Shown one piece after another: positions 1-8,372 of a stretch of 64,000 bases of DNA. Positions within the stretch are counted from its first letter, which is position 1; the number at the start of each line of letters is the position of its first letter. The notes below the pieces were generated by a model. That model saw only the letters and a program-made list of their open reading frames with translations, was not told where the DNA came from and did no database searches. A program made the translations under genes and the position numbers. This DNA comes from Paraburkholderia ribeironis (lineage in GTDB: Bacteria; Pseudomonadota; Gammaproteobacteria; Burkholderiales; Burkholderiaceae), in NCBI RefSeq assembly GCF_900019265.1, contig NZ_CYGX02000005.1, positions 1 to 64,000 of the forward strand, given 5' to 3'.

Positions 1-2
1 CG

Positions 3-168
3 CACCGCCGAGCCGAGCCGAGCCGAGCCGAGCCGAGCCGAGCCGAGCCGAGCCGAGCCGAGCCGAGCCGAGCGCCGGGATTGGCGCTTTCGCTGGTCAC
101 GATCCTGTCGCCTGTCATGCTGATGCTGGTCCACACGGTATCGTCGCGCCAGTCGCCGCCGACCTGAG
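3..168 (+). pseudogene. C-terminal end of an unidentified membrane-protein fragment
   Basis: The open frame from the left edge encodes the pentapeptide tract and then a hydrophobic segment of about 20 residues (ALSLVTILSPVMLMLVH) before a TGA at 166-168. A second short hydrophobic frame, 40 codons, follows at 249-371. Together they look like debris of a membrane protein cut by frameshifts, but no family was recognised with confidence. Base composition is typical of the genome, so the fragment is probably native. Confidence 0.3.
8..72. repeat. (CCGAG)13 pentanucleotide tandem repeat
   Basis: Thirteen uninterrupted copies of CCGAG. The unit is not a multiple of three, so gain or loss of a copy would shift any reading frame through it. 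One plus-strand frame is open from the window edge, reads the tract as a repeating E-P-S-R-A peptide, continues into a hydrophobic stretch and stops at 168. Whether this is a live gene or a remnant cannot be decided because its start lies outside the window. Confidence 0.9.
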
Positions 169-502
169 CGCGACGCACGATTCGCCGATGGCGCTGGCGA
201 TCGACACGCGCGGTGTTCTTCTGCCACGTCAGCGATGCCAGCGTCTGCATGGCACGCAAATACTTCGGACTCCCATTGAAACTGACGCTGCCCATCTGTT
301 CGGTGTTGCAGACGATCGTCTCCATGGTCGGCCTCGCGTCGACACTGGTGTTGCAGAGCGCGTTGACATAACGGGTGCAACGGGTCTCACGGAGCGTCGA
401 CAGGATGTGCCGCCCGGCGGTCTTTTGCGAGAAGCGCCGGCCGCTTACACTTGCCGGCAGGCGAGGCGCACCCCGCGCCTCCTGAAAAGCGGAGCCACTG
501 TC

Positions 503-793
503 ATGCTTGAACTGAGACCGACTTGCGAAGGATGTGGCAAGTCACTGCCGCCGAACGCGTCCGACGCGATGATCTGCACGTACGAATGCACCTTCTGCGA
601 AGTCTGCGCGCTTAGCAGATTGCGCAATGTGTGCCCGAATTGCGGCGGCAATTTCCAGCATCGACCGATTCGCACGCGTGCGCAGCTCGAGAAACATCCT
701 GCTCGTATCGAAGCGCACGTTGGCCCGATCGACGAAGCGTCGCACGCGCGCTTTTTCGAACGCTATCGGGACACGCCTGCTGGCGAGCGTTAG
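503..793 (+). CDS. DUF1272 domain protein (small zinc-ribbon protein)
   Basis: A 96-residue protein with a dense cysteine pattern in its first 60 residues: CEGC near residue 8, an ICTYEC-x2-FC-x2-C run in the middle, and CPNCGG. This arrangement, together with the MLELRP start, is the signature of the DUF1272 family, small proteins predicted to bind zinc. The frame is open further upstream to 188, but the family begins exactly at this ATG. Function is not established for the family. It converges on the anti-sigma/sigma pair on the other strand. Confidence 0.85.
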   Translation: MLELRPTCEGCGKSLPPNASDAMICTYECTFCEVCALSRLRNVCPNCGGNFQHRPIRTRAQLEKHPARIEAHVGPIDEASHARFFERYRDTPAGER

Positions 794-892
794 CCGGCGC
801 GGCTGTGCCTACCGTGCCTATACGCTGCACGATACGCATAGGCACGCTCCACGCAGAATCCCCGCCCATGCCTACCCACACGCGCACGGGTT

Positions 893-1096
893 TTACTCAT
901 CGCGCTGCACCGCACCCGGCGTCGCACTTCCACTCGCCGTATGCGCGGCCACGCGCAACAGACGGATCTGTTTGCGATAGTTGCGGCAGCCGCTACAAGT
1001 CGGCAGATGCAGCCGGATCGCGACCCACTCGCCGGTCGTCAGCGAGCGGTCGAGAGCGTCGGACAACAGGCGCGTGATGTTTTTACACTTCCCCAT
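893..1096 (-). CDS. Zinc-finger anti-sigma factor (zf-HC2 type)
   Basis: A 67-residue protein carrying the anti-sigma zinc-finger pattern H-x3-C-x2-C (HLPTCSGC) near residues 30-37. It has no membrane segment, so it would be a soluble zinc-binding anti-sigma or sensor domain. Its start overlaps the last 14 bases of the sigma-factor gene upstream, a layout implying translational coupling and direct partnership. By family knowledge the zinc centre can be redox- or metal-responsive; which signal applies here is not visible. Confidence 0.8.
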   Translation of the reverse strand: MGKCKNITRLLSDALDRSLTTGEWVAIRLHLPTCSGCRNYRKQIRLLRVAAHTASGSATPGAVQRDE

Positions 1097-1691
1097 TCGC
1101 GTCCTCGCTGGATAGGCCCTTCTCGCTCAGGCAGGTGCGCAAACGCAGCCGTGCGCGGTAGATCAGCACGCTGCAGTGATTGGCGGTGATCTGCAGTTCG
1201 GTGCAAATGGCCTCAATCTCGAGATCGAGGAATTCGCGCATCATGAACACCCGGCCGATGTGCTCGGGCAGATGCTCCAGGCAGATCTCGAACAGGGTCC
1301 AGAACTGCTGCTGACGCAGCGCGGTTTCGGGCGTCGGCCATGGACGCGGTTTGGCAGCGCGCGACCAGTGGCCATTGTCGTTGAACAGTTCCCGATCGAG
1401 CAGCGCCTCGCCGTCGAGTTCGGATTCGAGCGCCGACAGGTTGATCGTGCGTTGCCGCGCTCGCAGCGTGTCAATCAGCTTGTGCCGCAAGATGCCGAAC
1501 ACCCAGGTCTTGTGTTCCGACTGCGCGGCGAACCTGTCGGCCTGCGTCCATGCGGCGGTCAGGGCTTCCTGCACAGCGTCCTCGGCGGCCGCGGCGTCGC
1601 GCAACTGCAAACGGGCAAAGCGCACGAGGTCGCGCCGCAACTGCGCCAGATACACGGGATCGTCGAGCGCCGGGCCGCCTAGTTGCGCCAT
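1083..1691 (-). CDS. ECF-type RNA polymerase sigma-70 factor
   Basis: A 202-residue sigma factor. Region 2 is visible in the first third (ALTAAWTQADRFA, then TWVFGILRHKLIDTLRAR) and region 4 at the C-terminus (LPEHIGRVFMMREFLDLE, then a helix-turn-helix ending YRARLRLRTCL). The frame is open 49 codons further upstream, but the ATG at 1691 has a GGAG six bases before it and starts close to the conserved region. It is followed by, and overlaps, the zinc-finger anti-sigma gene. It resembles the group of sigma factors paired with short zf-HC2 proteins in beta-proteobacteria. Its target promoters are unknown. Confidence 0.88.
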   Translation of the reverse strand: MAQLGGPALDDPVYLAQLRRDLVRFARLQLRDAAAAEDAVQEALTAAWTQADRFAAQSEHKTWVFGILRHKLIDTLRARQRTINLSALESELDGEALLDRELFNDNGHWSRAAKPRPWPTPETALRQQQFWTLFEICLEHLPEHIGRVFMMREFLDLEIEAICTELQITANHCSVLIYRARLRLRTCLSEKGLSSEDANGEV

Positions 1692-2142
1692 CGCGTGCTC
1701 CGTCGATGCGTCCGCGGTTGCCGCGCGTGATCTTCTCGAACCTTGTCGTTCATGAGCGAAGGGGCGTCCTCGTGTTATCTGCGGATACGTGCGCCATTCT
1801 CCTTCACGTTCCCGCATAAGCGAATTGGTGCTGAACATAAGGCCGCCGACATTCGATCAAGAGATGAGCTTGGTCGCGCGGGCGGCGCACTTATGACAAC
1901 GGAAAAATATTATTGCGCAAATTGAAATCAATGCCGTTCGCGCGTATCTCGAATCCCCACTGACACCGAAGACAGGTCTGGAATTCGGCCGCCCCAGGTA
2001 CATGCCAGCTCATTTCAAATCATTTCATTAATTGAAAAAATGTCTTCCTGTCTTTGCTGTTTGTAGGCGGACAACGAGTCGTTATTCTTCAGCCCATCCG
2101 ATCGCACCGATCGCGAACCACACGCTGAAGAGGAGTAGCACC
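1692..2142. other. Intergenic region between sigma factor and secreted peptide
   Basis: The space between two divergent genes. The part from about 1880 to 2060 is AT-rich against the genome background and probably holds both promoters, including any autoregulated promoter of the sigma factor. No RNA gene or repeat was recognised. Confidence 0.5.
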
Positions 2143-2274
2143 ATGAAACGCATTCTTTCCGCCCTGATCGCTTCCGTCGCCCTGTTTGCTGCTGCTTCCG
2201 GCGCAGCTCACGCTGCGGCTCCGGCGCAGTGCAACGGCCCGGCATCTTACTGCAACGTGTTCTTTGGCAACTGA
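2143..2274 (+). CDS. Small secreted peptide
   Basis: A 43-residue protein that is almost entirely a Sec signal peptide: MKR start, a hydrophobic core of about 15 residues, and a likely A-H-A cleavage site near residue 24. About 19 mature residues remain, with two cysteines (CNGP and YCNVF). An AGAGGAG ribosome site lies upstream and a strong terminator follows, so this is a defined one-gene unit. The two cysteines could form a disulfide in the periplasm. No family is recognised and no function can be assigned. Confidence 0.7.
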   Translation: MKRILSALIASVALFAAASGAAHAAAPAQCNGPASYCNVFFGN

Positions 2275-2350
2275 TATCGGCCAACGGACGTGGCCGGGCC
2301 AATGGCCGGTGCAGGCTGGGTCCGTCAAGGCTGCCGTGTTTCGAAGTCGC

Positions 2351-2380
2351 AAAAAGGGCATCGATAACGGCGCCCTTTTT
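2351..2380 (+). terminator. Rho-independent terminator after the small secreted peptide
   Basis: Perfect inverted arms AAAAAGGGC and GCCCTTTTT separated by 12 bases. The T-run on the plus strand places it at the end of the small peptide transcript; the A-run would also serve the minus strand. Confidence 0.75.
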
Positions 2381-2461
2381 GCATTCAGACGGGAACTGGA
2401 CTGAGTCATTGGGCGCAGCCGGCGCACCGCACGCCGCATCCCAATACCGCTATCGGTGTTG

Positions 2462-2677
2462 CTACCGACGGCCAGTTTTCCCGCCGCCGTCCATCCCGGC
2501 ACCCGTACGCCACACCTGCTTGCCGCGTTCGGACAGTTCGCCGCTGCTATGCACCTTGTCGGCTTGCGTACCGTCGACGGCCATATCGCCGCCGGGTTGT
2601 TCCTGTGACCGCTGCTTTTCCTTCTTGCGAGCAGCCACCGCTTCATCGTGGGATTTGCCTGCGTAGTTCAGACTCAT
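2462..2677 (-). CDS. Small hydrophilic hypothetical protein
   Basis: A 71-residue, highly charged protein rich in Lys, Glu, Gln and Gly, with no hydrophobic segment; it is probably intrinsically disordered and cytoplasmic. The start at 2677 is chosen because a GGAGG lies seven bases upstream; the frame is open further up without such a site. No family is recognised. Confidence 0.7.
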   Translation of the reverse strand: MSLNYAGKSHDEAVAARKKEKQRSQEQPGGDMAVDGTQADKVHSSGELSERGKQVWRTGAGMDGGGKTGRR

Positions 2678-2833
2678 GGCTGGATCCTCCAGAAAGTCGG
2701 TTCGCTCAATGCACGTCGTCGGTCGTCTTGCCCGCCGCCCAATGTGCATCCGGTCCGGCACCTTTTCATTACGCATTTGCCTCAAATCGTCCCAAGCCGA
2801 AGGCATGCTTGATTGACAAGGCAAAAGTACCAG

Positions 2834-2895
2834 TTATCCACAAAGTTATTCAGCGAAACTGTGGATAACTTTGGTGGTTCGCGAGGTTATCCACC
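2834..2895. promoter_or_regulatory. Cluster of three DnaA-box-like sites
   Basis: Two perfect matches to the DnaA box TTATCCACA, one direct at 2834-2842 and one inverted at 2860-2868, plus a near match TTATCCACC at 2887-2895. The first two form an 11-base perfect inverted repeat (AGTTATCCACA / TGTGGATAACT). They lie 140-200 bases before the FMN reductase start, in a gene-free stretch from 2678 to 3035. A TTGACA at about 2815 could be a -35 element. The role could be DnaA titration, DnaA-dependent regulation, or chance. Confidence 0.55.
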
Positions 2896-3035
2896 GGCGG
2901 TCGCCCCGCCGCATCTCCAATGTTGGCAAGCCGCCGTTATTTGCCACCCGGCCGCCACCACTCGCGCGGCTTTTGCCTATGATGGACAGTTCGTACCCTT
3001 CGCGCGTCAAGCGCCTGTCATCGAGGAAGCGAACC

Positions 3036-3590
3036 ATGGCCCATCACATTGCAGTCGTCGTCGGCAGCCTGCGCCGGGACTCGTTCAATCGTCAGCTGGC
3101 AAAAGCGGTGATTTCGCTTGCGCCGGCCGATTTCACCTTCGAATACATCGAGATCGGCGGTTTGCCGCTCTACAGCCAGGAGTATGACGCCGACTATCCC
3201 GAAGCCGGCAAACACCTGAAGCAGCGTGTCGAAGCCGCCGATGGCCTGCTGTTCGTCACGCCCGAATACAACCGGTCGATGCCCGGCGTGCTGAAAAACG
3301 CGATCGACTGGGGTTCGCGCCCGTGGGGCACGAATTCGTGGGCCAACAAGCCCGGCGCGGTGATCGGCACGTCGGTCGGCGCGACCGGCTCGGCGCTGGC
3401 GCAACAGCATCTGCGCAACACGCTGGCCTATCTCGACGTCCCAACCATGGGTCAGCCCGAGGTCTTCATCAAGCACGACCCGGCCGTGATCAACGAAAAT
3501 GGCGAGATCCTCAACGACGGCACGCGCAAGTTCCTGCAGAAATTCGTCGATCGCTACGTCGAGTGGGTCAAGCGGCACACCGCTGCCTGA
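3036..3590 (+). CDS. NADPH-dependent FMN reductase / NAD(P)H quinone oxidoreductase
   Basis: A 184-residue flavodoxin-fold protein. The N-terminal phosphate-binding loop GSLRRDSFNR (residues 10-19) and the TPEYNRSMPGVLKNAIDW motif around residue 75 are hallmarks of the NADPH-dependent FMN reductase family (ChrR/AzoR-like). It would transfer electrons from NAD(P)H through FMN to quinones, chromate or free flavin in the cytoplasm. Length is normal. The start is chosen by a GAGGA eight bases upstream and by the family N-terminus. It stands alone, with DnaA-box-like sites upstream. Confidence 0.9.
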   Translation: MAHHIAVVVGSLRRDSFNRQLAKAVISLAPADFTFEYIEIGGLPLYSQEYDADYPEAGKHLKQRVEAADGLLFVTPEYNRSMPGVLKNAIDWGSRPWGTNSWANKPGAVIGTSVGATGSALAQQHLRNTLAYLDVPTMGQPEVFIKHDPAVINENGEILNDGTRKFLQKFVDRYVEWVKRHTAA

Positions 3591-3702
3591 AGCGAGCGCC
3601 GCCGTCGTCCGTCGATTGGAGCGGCCCCCACCTGTCCGGCACGCATCGAGAGACGGCGGTCGTCAATGCCTGAATGACCGCCGTCGCCGCTGCCCCGTTT
3701 TT

Positions 3703-4782
3703 TTACCTGTGTTGATGTCCCGTCACTCGTTCCCACCCGTGACGCACCGCGAGCTTGAAACGCTCCCACGTGCTATCGGGCGAGGTCTTTTCCCAGTGGC
3801 GCCGGGCTTCCGGTTCGACGTCGTCCCAGGTGCGGTTACGGAAGCGCTCGTCGCGACCTATTTCCGCGCCATAGCGATAAGCCGGCACGTAGTCTTCGTA
3901 GCGCGCATCTTCGGTGGCGTATTGCTCGTCGTAGTGCGAGCGGAAATCTTCTTCGTACTCCAGATATTCGTTCGGTATCTGCTCACCCGGACCGGCGCCC
4001 GGCTGCCCGCCTTCCGGAATGTCTTTCGGCGGCTGCATCACGGCGCCTGAGCCCGGCACCGAGCCGGCGGCAATCGCGCTGCGCCCCGCATCGCCGACCA
4101 GCGGGTCGGTGACCGGTTCGTTCAGCGGATCGAGCGTCGGCCGCTCGCTGAGCGGCGGTGGGACGAAAGGCTCGGCGTCGGTGTTGCCAGGCGGCACCGC
4201 ATAGCGCGGTTCGATCCTCGTGGCAGGCCGGCTGGTCGTGCCCGGAGTCGCCGCGTCCGGGGCGCTCGTGTCCGGTCTCGCGCCGCTGGGCGCGTCTGCC
4301 GCGCGTGGCGCTCCAGCGGGCGTCGTCACGCTCGACGTGTGCGGCGTGCCCGGCGTCACCGCGCCGATGCCCAGTTCATCGAGTATCGAGTGATCGCGTC
4401 TGCCTGCCGTCGGGGTTCGCCAATCGCGCGAGCGTTCGCCGACCTCGGTCGCACCCAGCCTCGTCAAGGTATTGCGGGCGAGTTCCGCGTGCGATTCGCT
4501 GGCTGCGCGCACGCACACCAGCACCGCGCCACGGCGCACGGCTTCGGCGTAGCGGGCGGTGTCCAGCGGATGGGAGTCGGTGGCGAACAGGCTCGACAGA
4601 AAGCGCTCGATATTCGCCAGCACGCCGGCGCCAGCGACTTCCTCGGTTGCCGAGCCGATGGACGGCTCTGGGGGCGCCTGCAACTCAATCGTGTCGCGTC
4701 CAAAGCCGGTCTGTACGAGCGTGTCGCGGGCAGTCTCCGCTTGGGTATATGTGTCGAATAAACCGATCACCATATGTTGCAT
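3703..4782 (-). CDS. Hypothetical stress-type protein with disordered centre
   Basis: A 359-residue protein in three parts. Residues 1 to about 105 form a repeated alpha/beta unit (VIGLFDTYTQAETARDTL) like the general-stress YflT-type fold. The middle, about 110-255, is Pro/Ala/Thr/Gly-rich and likely disordered. The C-terminus is rich in Tyr, Glu, Asp and Arg (YEEDFRSHYDEQY) and ends in a basic helix. A GGGGAG precedes the ATG at 4782. There is no signal peptide, so it is cytoplasmic. Such proteins are common in Burkholderiaceae without assigned function; a stress role is inference only. Confidence 0.75.
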   Translation of the reverse strand: MQHMVIGLFDTYTQAETARDTLVQTGFGRDTIELQAPPEPSIGSATEEVAGAGVLANIERFLSSLFATDSHPLDTARYAEAVRRGAVLVCVRAASESHAELARNTLTRLGATEVGERSRDWRTPTAGRRDHSILDELGIGAVTPGTPHTSSVTTPAGAPRAADAPSGARPDTSAPDAATPGTTSRPATRIEPRYAVPPGNTDAEPFVPPPLSERPTLDPLNEPVTDPLVGDAGRSAIAAGSVPGSGAVMQPPKDIPEGGQPGAGPGEQIPNEYLEYEEDFRSHYDEQYATEDARYEDYVPAYRYGAEIGRDERFRNRTWDDVEPEARRHWEKTSPDSTWERFKLAVRHGWERVTGHQHR

Positions 4783-4934
4783 GGTCGTCTCCCCACGTAT
4801 TCAGGCGCAGCGGGCGGCGCTGCAACGCGCGGCCCCCTGCATCTGTTTAGTCGTGCAACAACCATGCCGGACGCTCGCCACGCGTCACGCGCTCGCGCGC
4901 CGCGCAAAGCCAGTCCGCTCGGGATGAGTCATAG

Positions 4935-4967
4935 GAAAAAGCGCGGTGTGTCACCGCCGCGTTTTTA
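4935..4967 (-). terminator. Probable terminator of the hybrid kinase gene
   Basis: GC-rich hairpin with A-run and T-run flanks (AAAAAGCGCGGTG ... CACCGCCGCGTTTTT), slightly imperfect. It lies about 55 bases beyond the stop of the minus-strand kinase and upstream of the next minus-strand gene. Confidence 0.6.
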
Positions 4968-5021
4968 CAACCCTAGGTAAAGGGCGCCAGGCCCGTGGCG
5001 CCAAACCCGCTGTCGCGAGCT

Positions 5022-7316
5022 TTACTGCGCCGGATGTGTCGTCGCCGGATCGGTGCCGCTTTGCGCGAGGTCGTGCTGGATCGCTTCGAGCATCTGTTCC
5101 AGCAGGCGGATATCGAAGGGTTTGGACAGCACCCGCACGTCCACGTGCCGCGCGCGGTCGAGTTCTTCCGCGTAGCCGGTGACGAGAATGACCGGCAGTC
5201 TGGTGTCGAACGCGAGCACCGCTTCGGCCAGATCGATGCCGTTCATCGCGCCGGGCATGTGGATGTCCGACAGCACGACATCGAACGGCAGTGGCTCGCC
5301 GGTGCTGACCTGCTTCGCGTGCGCATCGTCGAACAGGCGCAGCGCCGTATCGGCGTTGAACACGCACGTGACCTGGTGTCCCATCATCTGCAGCAGGGCT
5401 TCGGTGCCGGCGGCGACTTCTTCGTTGTCCTCGACCAGCAGGATGCGCAGTCCGTGCGATGCGCCGCTCTCGCCGGCGCCCGTTTCGACCGGTCCGGCGG
5501 CTTCCGGCTCGCCGGTGGCGCGCGGCAGGTAGAGGCGCACCGAGGTGCCTGCGCCGACCGCGCTGTCGATCGCGGCGAGTCCGCCCGAGCTCTCGCAGAA
5601 CGCGAAAACCTGCGGCAAGCCGAGGCCGGTGCCCATGCCCTTCGGCTTGGTCGTGAAGAGCGGCTCGAAGGCGCGCGCCAGTATGTCGGGCGCCATACCG
5701 ACGCCGGTATCTTCGAGCGACAGTTGCACGAAGTCGCCAATCAGCGGGAACCCATCCTCGCGCCGGAACACGATGTTGGTCGCCCGCACCATGAAGCGCC
5801 CGCCATTGGCCATCGCGTCGCGAGCGTTCACGGCGATGTTGATCAGCGCCAGTTCCAGCTCGGCGATGTCGACGCGCATCGGCCACGTGTCGACCCCGGG
5901 ATCGATCACCAGCGATACCTTCGCGCCGAGCGACGCGCGCAGCAATTCGCGGCACGTCGGCAGCCAGCGTTCGAGCGACAGCGTTTCCGTGCGCAACGGT
6001 TGCTTGCGCGCGACGCCGAGCAGTTGCCGGGTGAGCGACTGGCCGCTCTTGAGGGCCCGCTCCATCGCCGACAGTTCGCGATCGAGCCCGGTCACGCCAC
6101 GCCGCCGCGCAATCTGCACGTTGGCCGACAGGATCATCAGCAGATTGTTGAAATCATGCGCGACGCTGCCGACCAGCGTGCCGAGCGCTTCCATCTTGCG
6201 CGACTGCCGGTACGCGGATTCGATCGAGCGGCGCATCGACGCTTCGGCCTGCCAGCGCTCCCACGCCTCCTCTTCCGCACCGAGGCGCCGCAGCGACAGC
6301 CAGATCACGCACCACAGCGCGATCGACGGCGTGAACATCGACAGGATCAGGACGCTCAGGCGCCGGTACCACGCGGCCCGGATCGCCGACGTGCGATAGC
6401 CGCACAGCACGTACACGGGATACGAGCCGATATGGCGGAACGCCACGATCAGATCGTCGTCGTCGACATTCGAGCGCATCCGCACCACGCCGGCGCGCCG
6501 TCCTTGCGCGACGGCTTCGGCGAACGGCGAATGTGCCGCCATGACCGCCGGCTCGCGAGGGTTGCGCGGAAAATGCGCGAGCACCGCGCCATCGGTGCGG
6601 ACCAGCGTCATGATCATCGGCGTGCGGTCGCTGCCGCCGAGCAGTTCGCGGTAGAACGCGTCGAAATAGCTGGGCCGCAGCGCGATCGACACCAACCCGG
6701 CGAACGAGCCGTCGGCGGCCTTGCGCGCCACGCCCATGTTGAACACCTGCTCGCCGGTCACATGGCCCGTCATCACCTTCGACACGTGTTCGAGTTGCTG
6801 GCCCGCGCGAATGCCCATGAAATCGTCGCGCTCGCGTATCGACAGCACCGGCGACGGGTAATAGCGGCTGCTGGCGAGCAGCGCGCCCTCGTGCCCGAAG
6901 ATCGACACCGCGGCCACCTGCGGGTAGCCGCCGCCCATGGTGCGCAGCTTCTCGTGAATCTCGGTTTCGCGGGCGCTGATGCCTTCGTCATCCAGACCAG
7001 CGGTCAGGTCGATGATGCGCGCGTTGAGCGTCTCGTTCATGTCGAACACTTTCAGCGCGTGCTCTTCGGCCACGCGCACCGTGCGCAGCGTCACATCCGT
7101 TGCGTCGGCCTCGCGCGTATGCAGATCGGACAGCGCCATCGCCGCGACGTACACGCACGGCAGCACGATCGCCGCGACCAGCAGCGCGATCAGCGTGATG
7201 CGCCGCACGTGGAAATTCTGTTCCGGCACCGCCGGGAACGACGCCTCGTCCGGCCGGTGGGCGGCACTGCTGGACAGGCGGTGCGCGCGAGATGGTTCGA
7301 ACCGGTTTGGTGTCAT
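5022..7316 (-). CDS. Hybrid sensor histidine kinase / response regulator
   Basis: A 764-residue inner-membrane kinase. TM1 is at about 39-62 and TM2 at about 315-337, enclosing a periplasmic sensor region of the Cache type. The kinase core has the H-box VAHDFNN (about 387), an N-box NIAVNARDAM (about 494), DTGVGM and GTGLGL. A C-terminal receiver domain (about 625-745) has the acidic pocket LLVEDNEE, the phospho-Asp in VLSDIHMPG and the conserved Lys in VLSKPFD. The HDFNN form of the H-box is typical of kinases with an attached receiver. No output gene is adjacent; the signalling operon 690 bases away is divergent, so a link is possible but unproven. Confidence 0.93.
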   Translation of the reverse strand: MTPNRFEPSRAHRLSSSAAHRPDEASFPAVPEQNFHVRRITLIALLVAAIVLPCVYVAAMALSDLHTREADATDVTLRTVRVAEEHALKVFDMNETLNARIIDLTAGLDDEGISARETEIHEKLRTMGGGYPQVAAVSIFGHEGALLASSRYYPSPVLSIRERDDFMGIRAGQQLEHVSKVMTGHVTGEQVFNMGVARKAADGSFAGLVSIALRPSYFDAFYRELLGGSDRTPMIMTLVRTDGAVLAHFPRNPREPAVMAAHSPFAEAVAQGRRAGVVRMRSNVDDDDLIVAFRHIGSYPVYVLCGYRTSAIRAAWYRRLSVLILSMFTPSIALWCVIWLSLRRLGAEEEAWERWQAEASMRRSIESAYRQSRKMEALGTLVGSVAHDFNNLLMILSANVQIARRRGVTGLDRELSAMERALKSGQSLTRQLLGVARKQPLRTETLSLERWLPTCRELLRASLGAKVSLVIDPGVDTWPMRVDIAELELALINIAVNARDAMANGGRFMVRATNIVFRREDGFPLIGDFVQLSLEDTGVGMAPDILARAFEPLFTTKPKGMGTGLGLPQVFAFCESSGGLAAIDSAVGAGTSVRLYLPRATGEPEAAGPVETGAGESGASHGLRILLVEDNEEVAAGTEALLQMMGHQVTCVFNADTALRLFDDAHAKQVSTGEPLPFDVVLSDIHMPGAMNGIDLAEAVLAFDTRLPVILVTGYAEELDRARHVDVRVLSKPFDIRLLEQMLEAIQHDLAQSGTDPATTHPAQ

Positions 7317-8003
7317 GTTTCGATAAAGCCAAAATCGTTCGGGACCAGGAGGCCGGGAGCCGGCTTCACAAGAGAAGCATAGACGGGCTGCGGCGGTAGA
7401 AGTTACCCGTTACGAACAGGTGGAGGTTCGCCAACCCACATTTGTCTGTTTTTTTAAACAGCGACGAATCGGGAAGCGCAAACGTACACAAAAGTATAAA
7501 TGTAAAAGAAAGCACGAAAAATCTATTCGAATATTTTAAGTATCGAGCAGAAACGGAAAATATCATTAGCGAATGCGAATTTGCCGAGTTGCCTTTGCGC
7601 GAATTTACTCTGAAAATCCATCCCACGATAAAAATCCGTCTGCCATGTTCGGACGCATTCGCCGCGAGGGCAGCGAGGCCATGCGTGACGCGCGTGAGCC
7701 GAGGCATTCGCGGCAGCCACGCGCGGCAACGGGAACAGCCCGCTCCACGAAGTCGCGCAGATTGATCTACGGGGTAGGCTTCGAACATGCCGGTCACAAT
7801 CGTCGTCCATTGCGCGCACACACCTTCACGTGGGGCCGCCGAATACGCCGAACGCGCGTCGCCGCGTACGCTTGCCGCTCGCAGGTCACCCGCATTCCAG
7901 CAGGCGTCATCGCGCCTTGCCACCGGTCGACAGAGCTCGCGCTAAAGAAATCCGCCTGCCCGCCGTTAATGCGTATGAGATAACTCCGCTCCTTGAGCTG
8001 CCC
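7317..8003. other. Long intergenic region with AT-rich core
   Basis: About 690 bases between the divergent kinase and the response-regulator operon. The part from about 7440 to 7620 is strongly AT-rich relative to the rest of the window (for example GAATATTTTAAGTATCGAG) and likely contains promoters for one or both. Open frames here lack ribosome sites, family features and normal codon use. No RNA gene was recognised. Confidence 0.5.
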
Positions 8004-8372
8004 ATGTCTTTGCCTATCGTGATCGCCGATGATTCGCTGCTTGCCCGCAAGGTGCTCACCAGGGCATTGCCGCCGGATTGGGATATCGACGTGTCCTATG
8101 CATCGAACGGGCGTGAGGCGCTCGATCTGTATCGCGCGGGCAAGGCGTCGGTGATGTTCCTCGACCTGACCATGCCGGACATGACCGGCTATCAGGTGCT
8201 GGAAGCCTTGCAGCACGAGGATCTCAATACCTTCGTGATCGTCGTTTCCGCCGACGTTCAGCCGATGGCGCAGGCGCGCGTGCGCACGCTCGGCGCGGCC
8301 GCGTTCATCGCCAAGCCTGTGACGCCCGAGGCGGTACTGCCCATCCTCAAGGAGTACGGGTTGTATGTCTGA
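8004..8372 (+). CDS. Single-domain response regulator (CheY-like)
   Basis: A 122-residue receiver domain with no output domain: acidic pair at residues 9-10 (IADDS), phospho-acceptor Asp54 (FLDLTMPD), Ser/Thr switch (VVSADV) and conserved Lys (IAKPVTPE). It overlaps the next gene, a CheC-like phosphatase, by eight bases. This three-gene unit resembles a local phosphorelay in which the receiver is dephosphorylated by the CheC-like protein and influences the diguanylate cyclase. The frame is open further upstream, but the domain starts at this ATG. Confidence 0.9.
   Translation: MSLPIVIADDSLLARKVLTRALPPDWDIDVSYASNGREALDLYRAGKASVMFLDLTMPDMTGYQVLEALQHEDLNTFVIVVSADVQPMAQARVRTLGAAAFIAKPVTPEAVLPILKEYGLYV

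Noticed and set aside
8..72. Repeat array considered as a CRISPR
   Set aside because: Units are five bases long with no spacers; it is a simple tandem repeat.
78..371. Possible remnant of a glucan glucosyltransferase (MdoH-like) membrane segment at the left edge
   Set aside because: Only a short hydrophobic stretch is suggestive and such segments look alike in many membrane proteins; not enough to name a family.
4995..7382. A 795-codon plus-strand open frame opposite the hybrid kinase
   Set aside because: It is the antisense shadow of a gene with clear kinase and receiver motifs; its own protein is Arg/His/Gln-rich and shows no domain. Such frames are common in high-GC DNA.
7442..7765. Low-GC open frame upstream of the response regulator
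   Set aside because: It has no ribosome site, the second half becomes Arg/Ala-rich like non-coding frames, and no family pattern is present; AT-rich promoter DNA explains it better.
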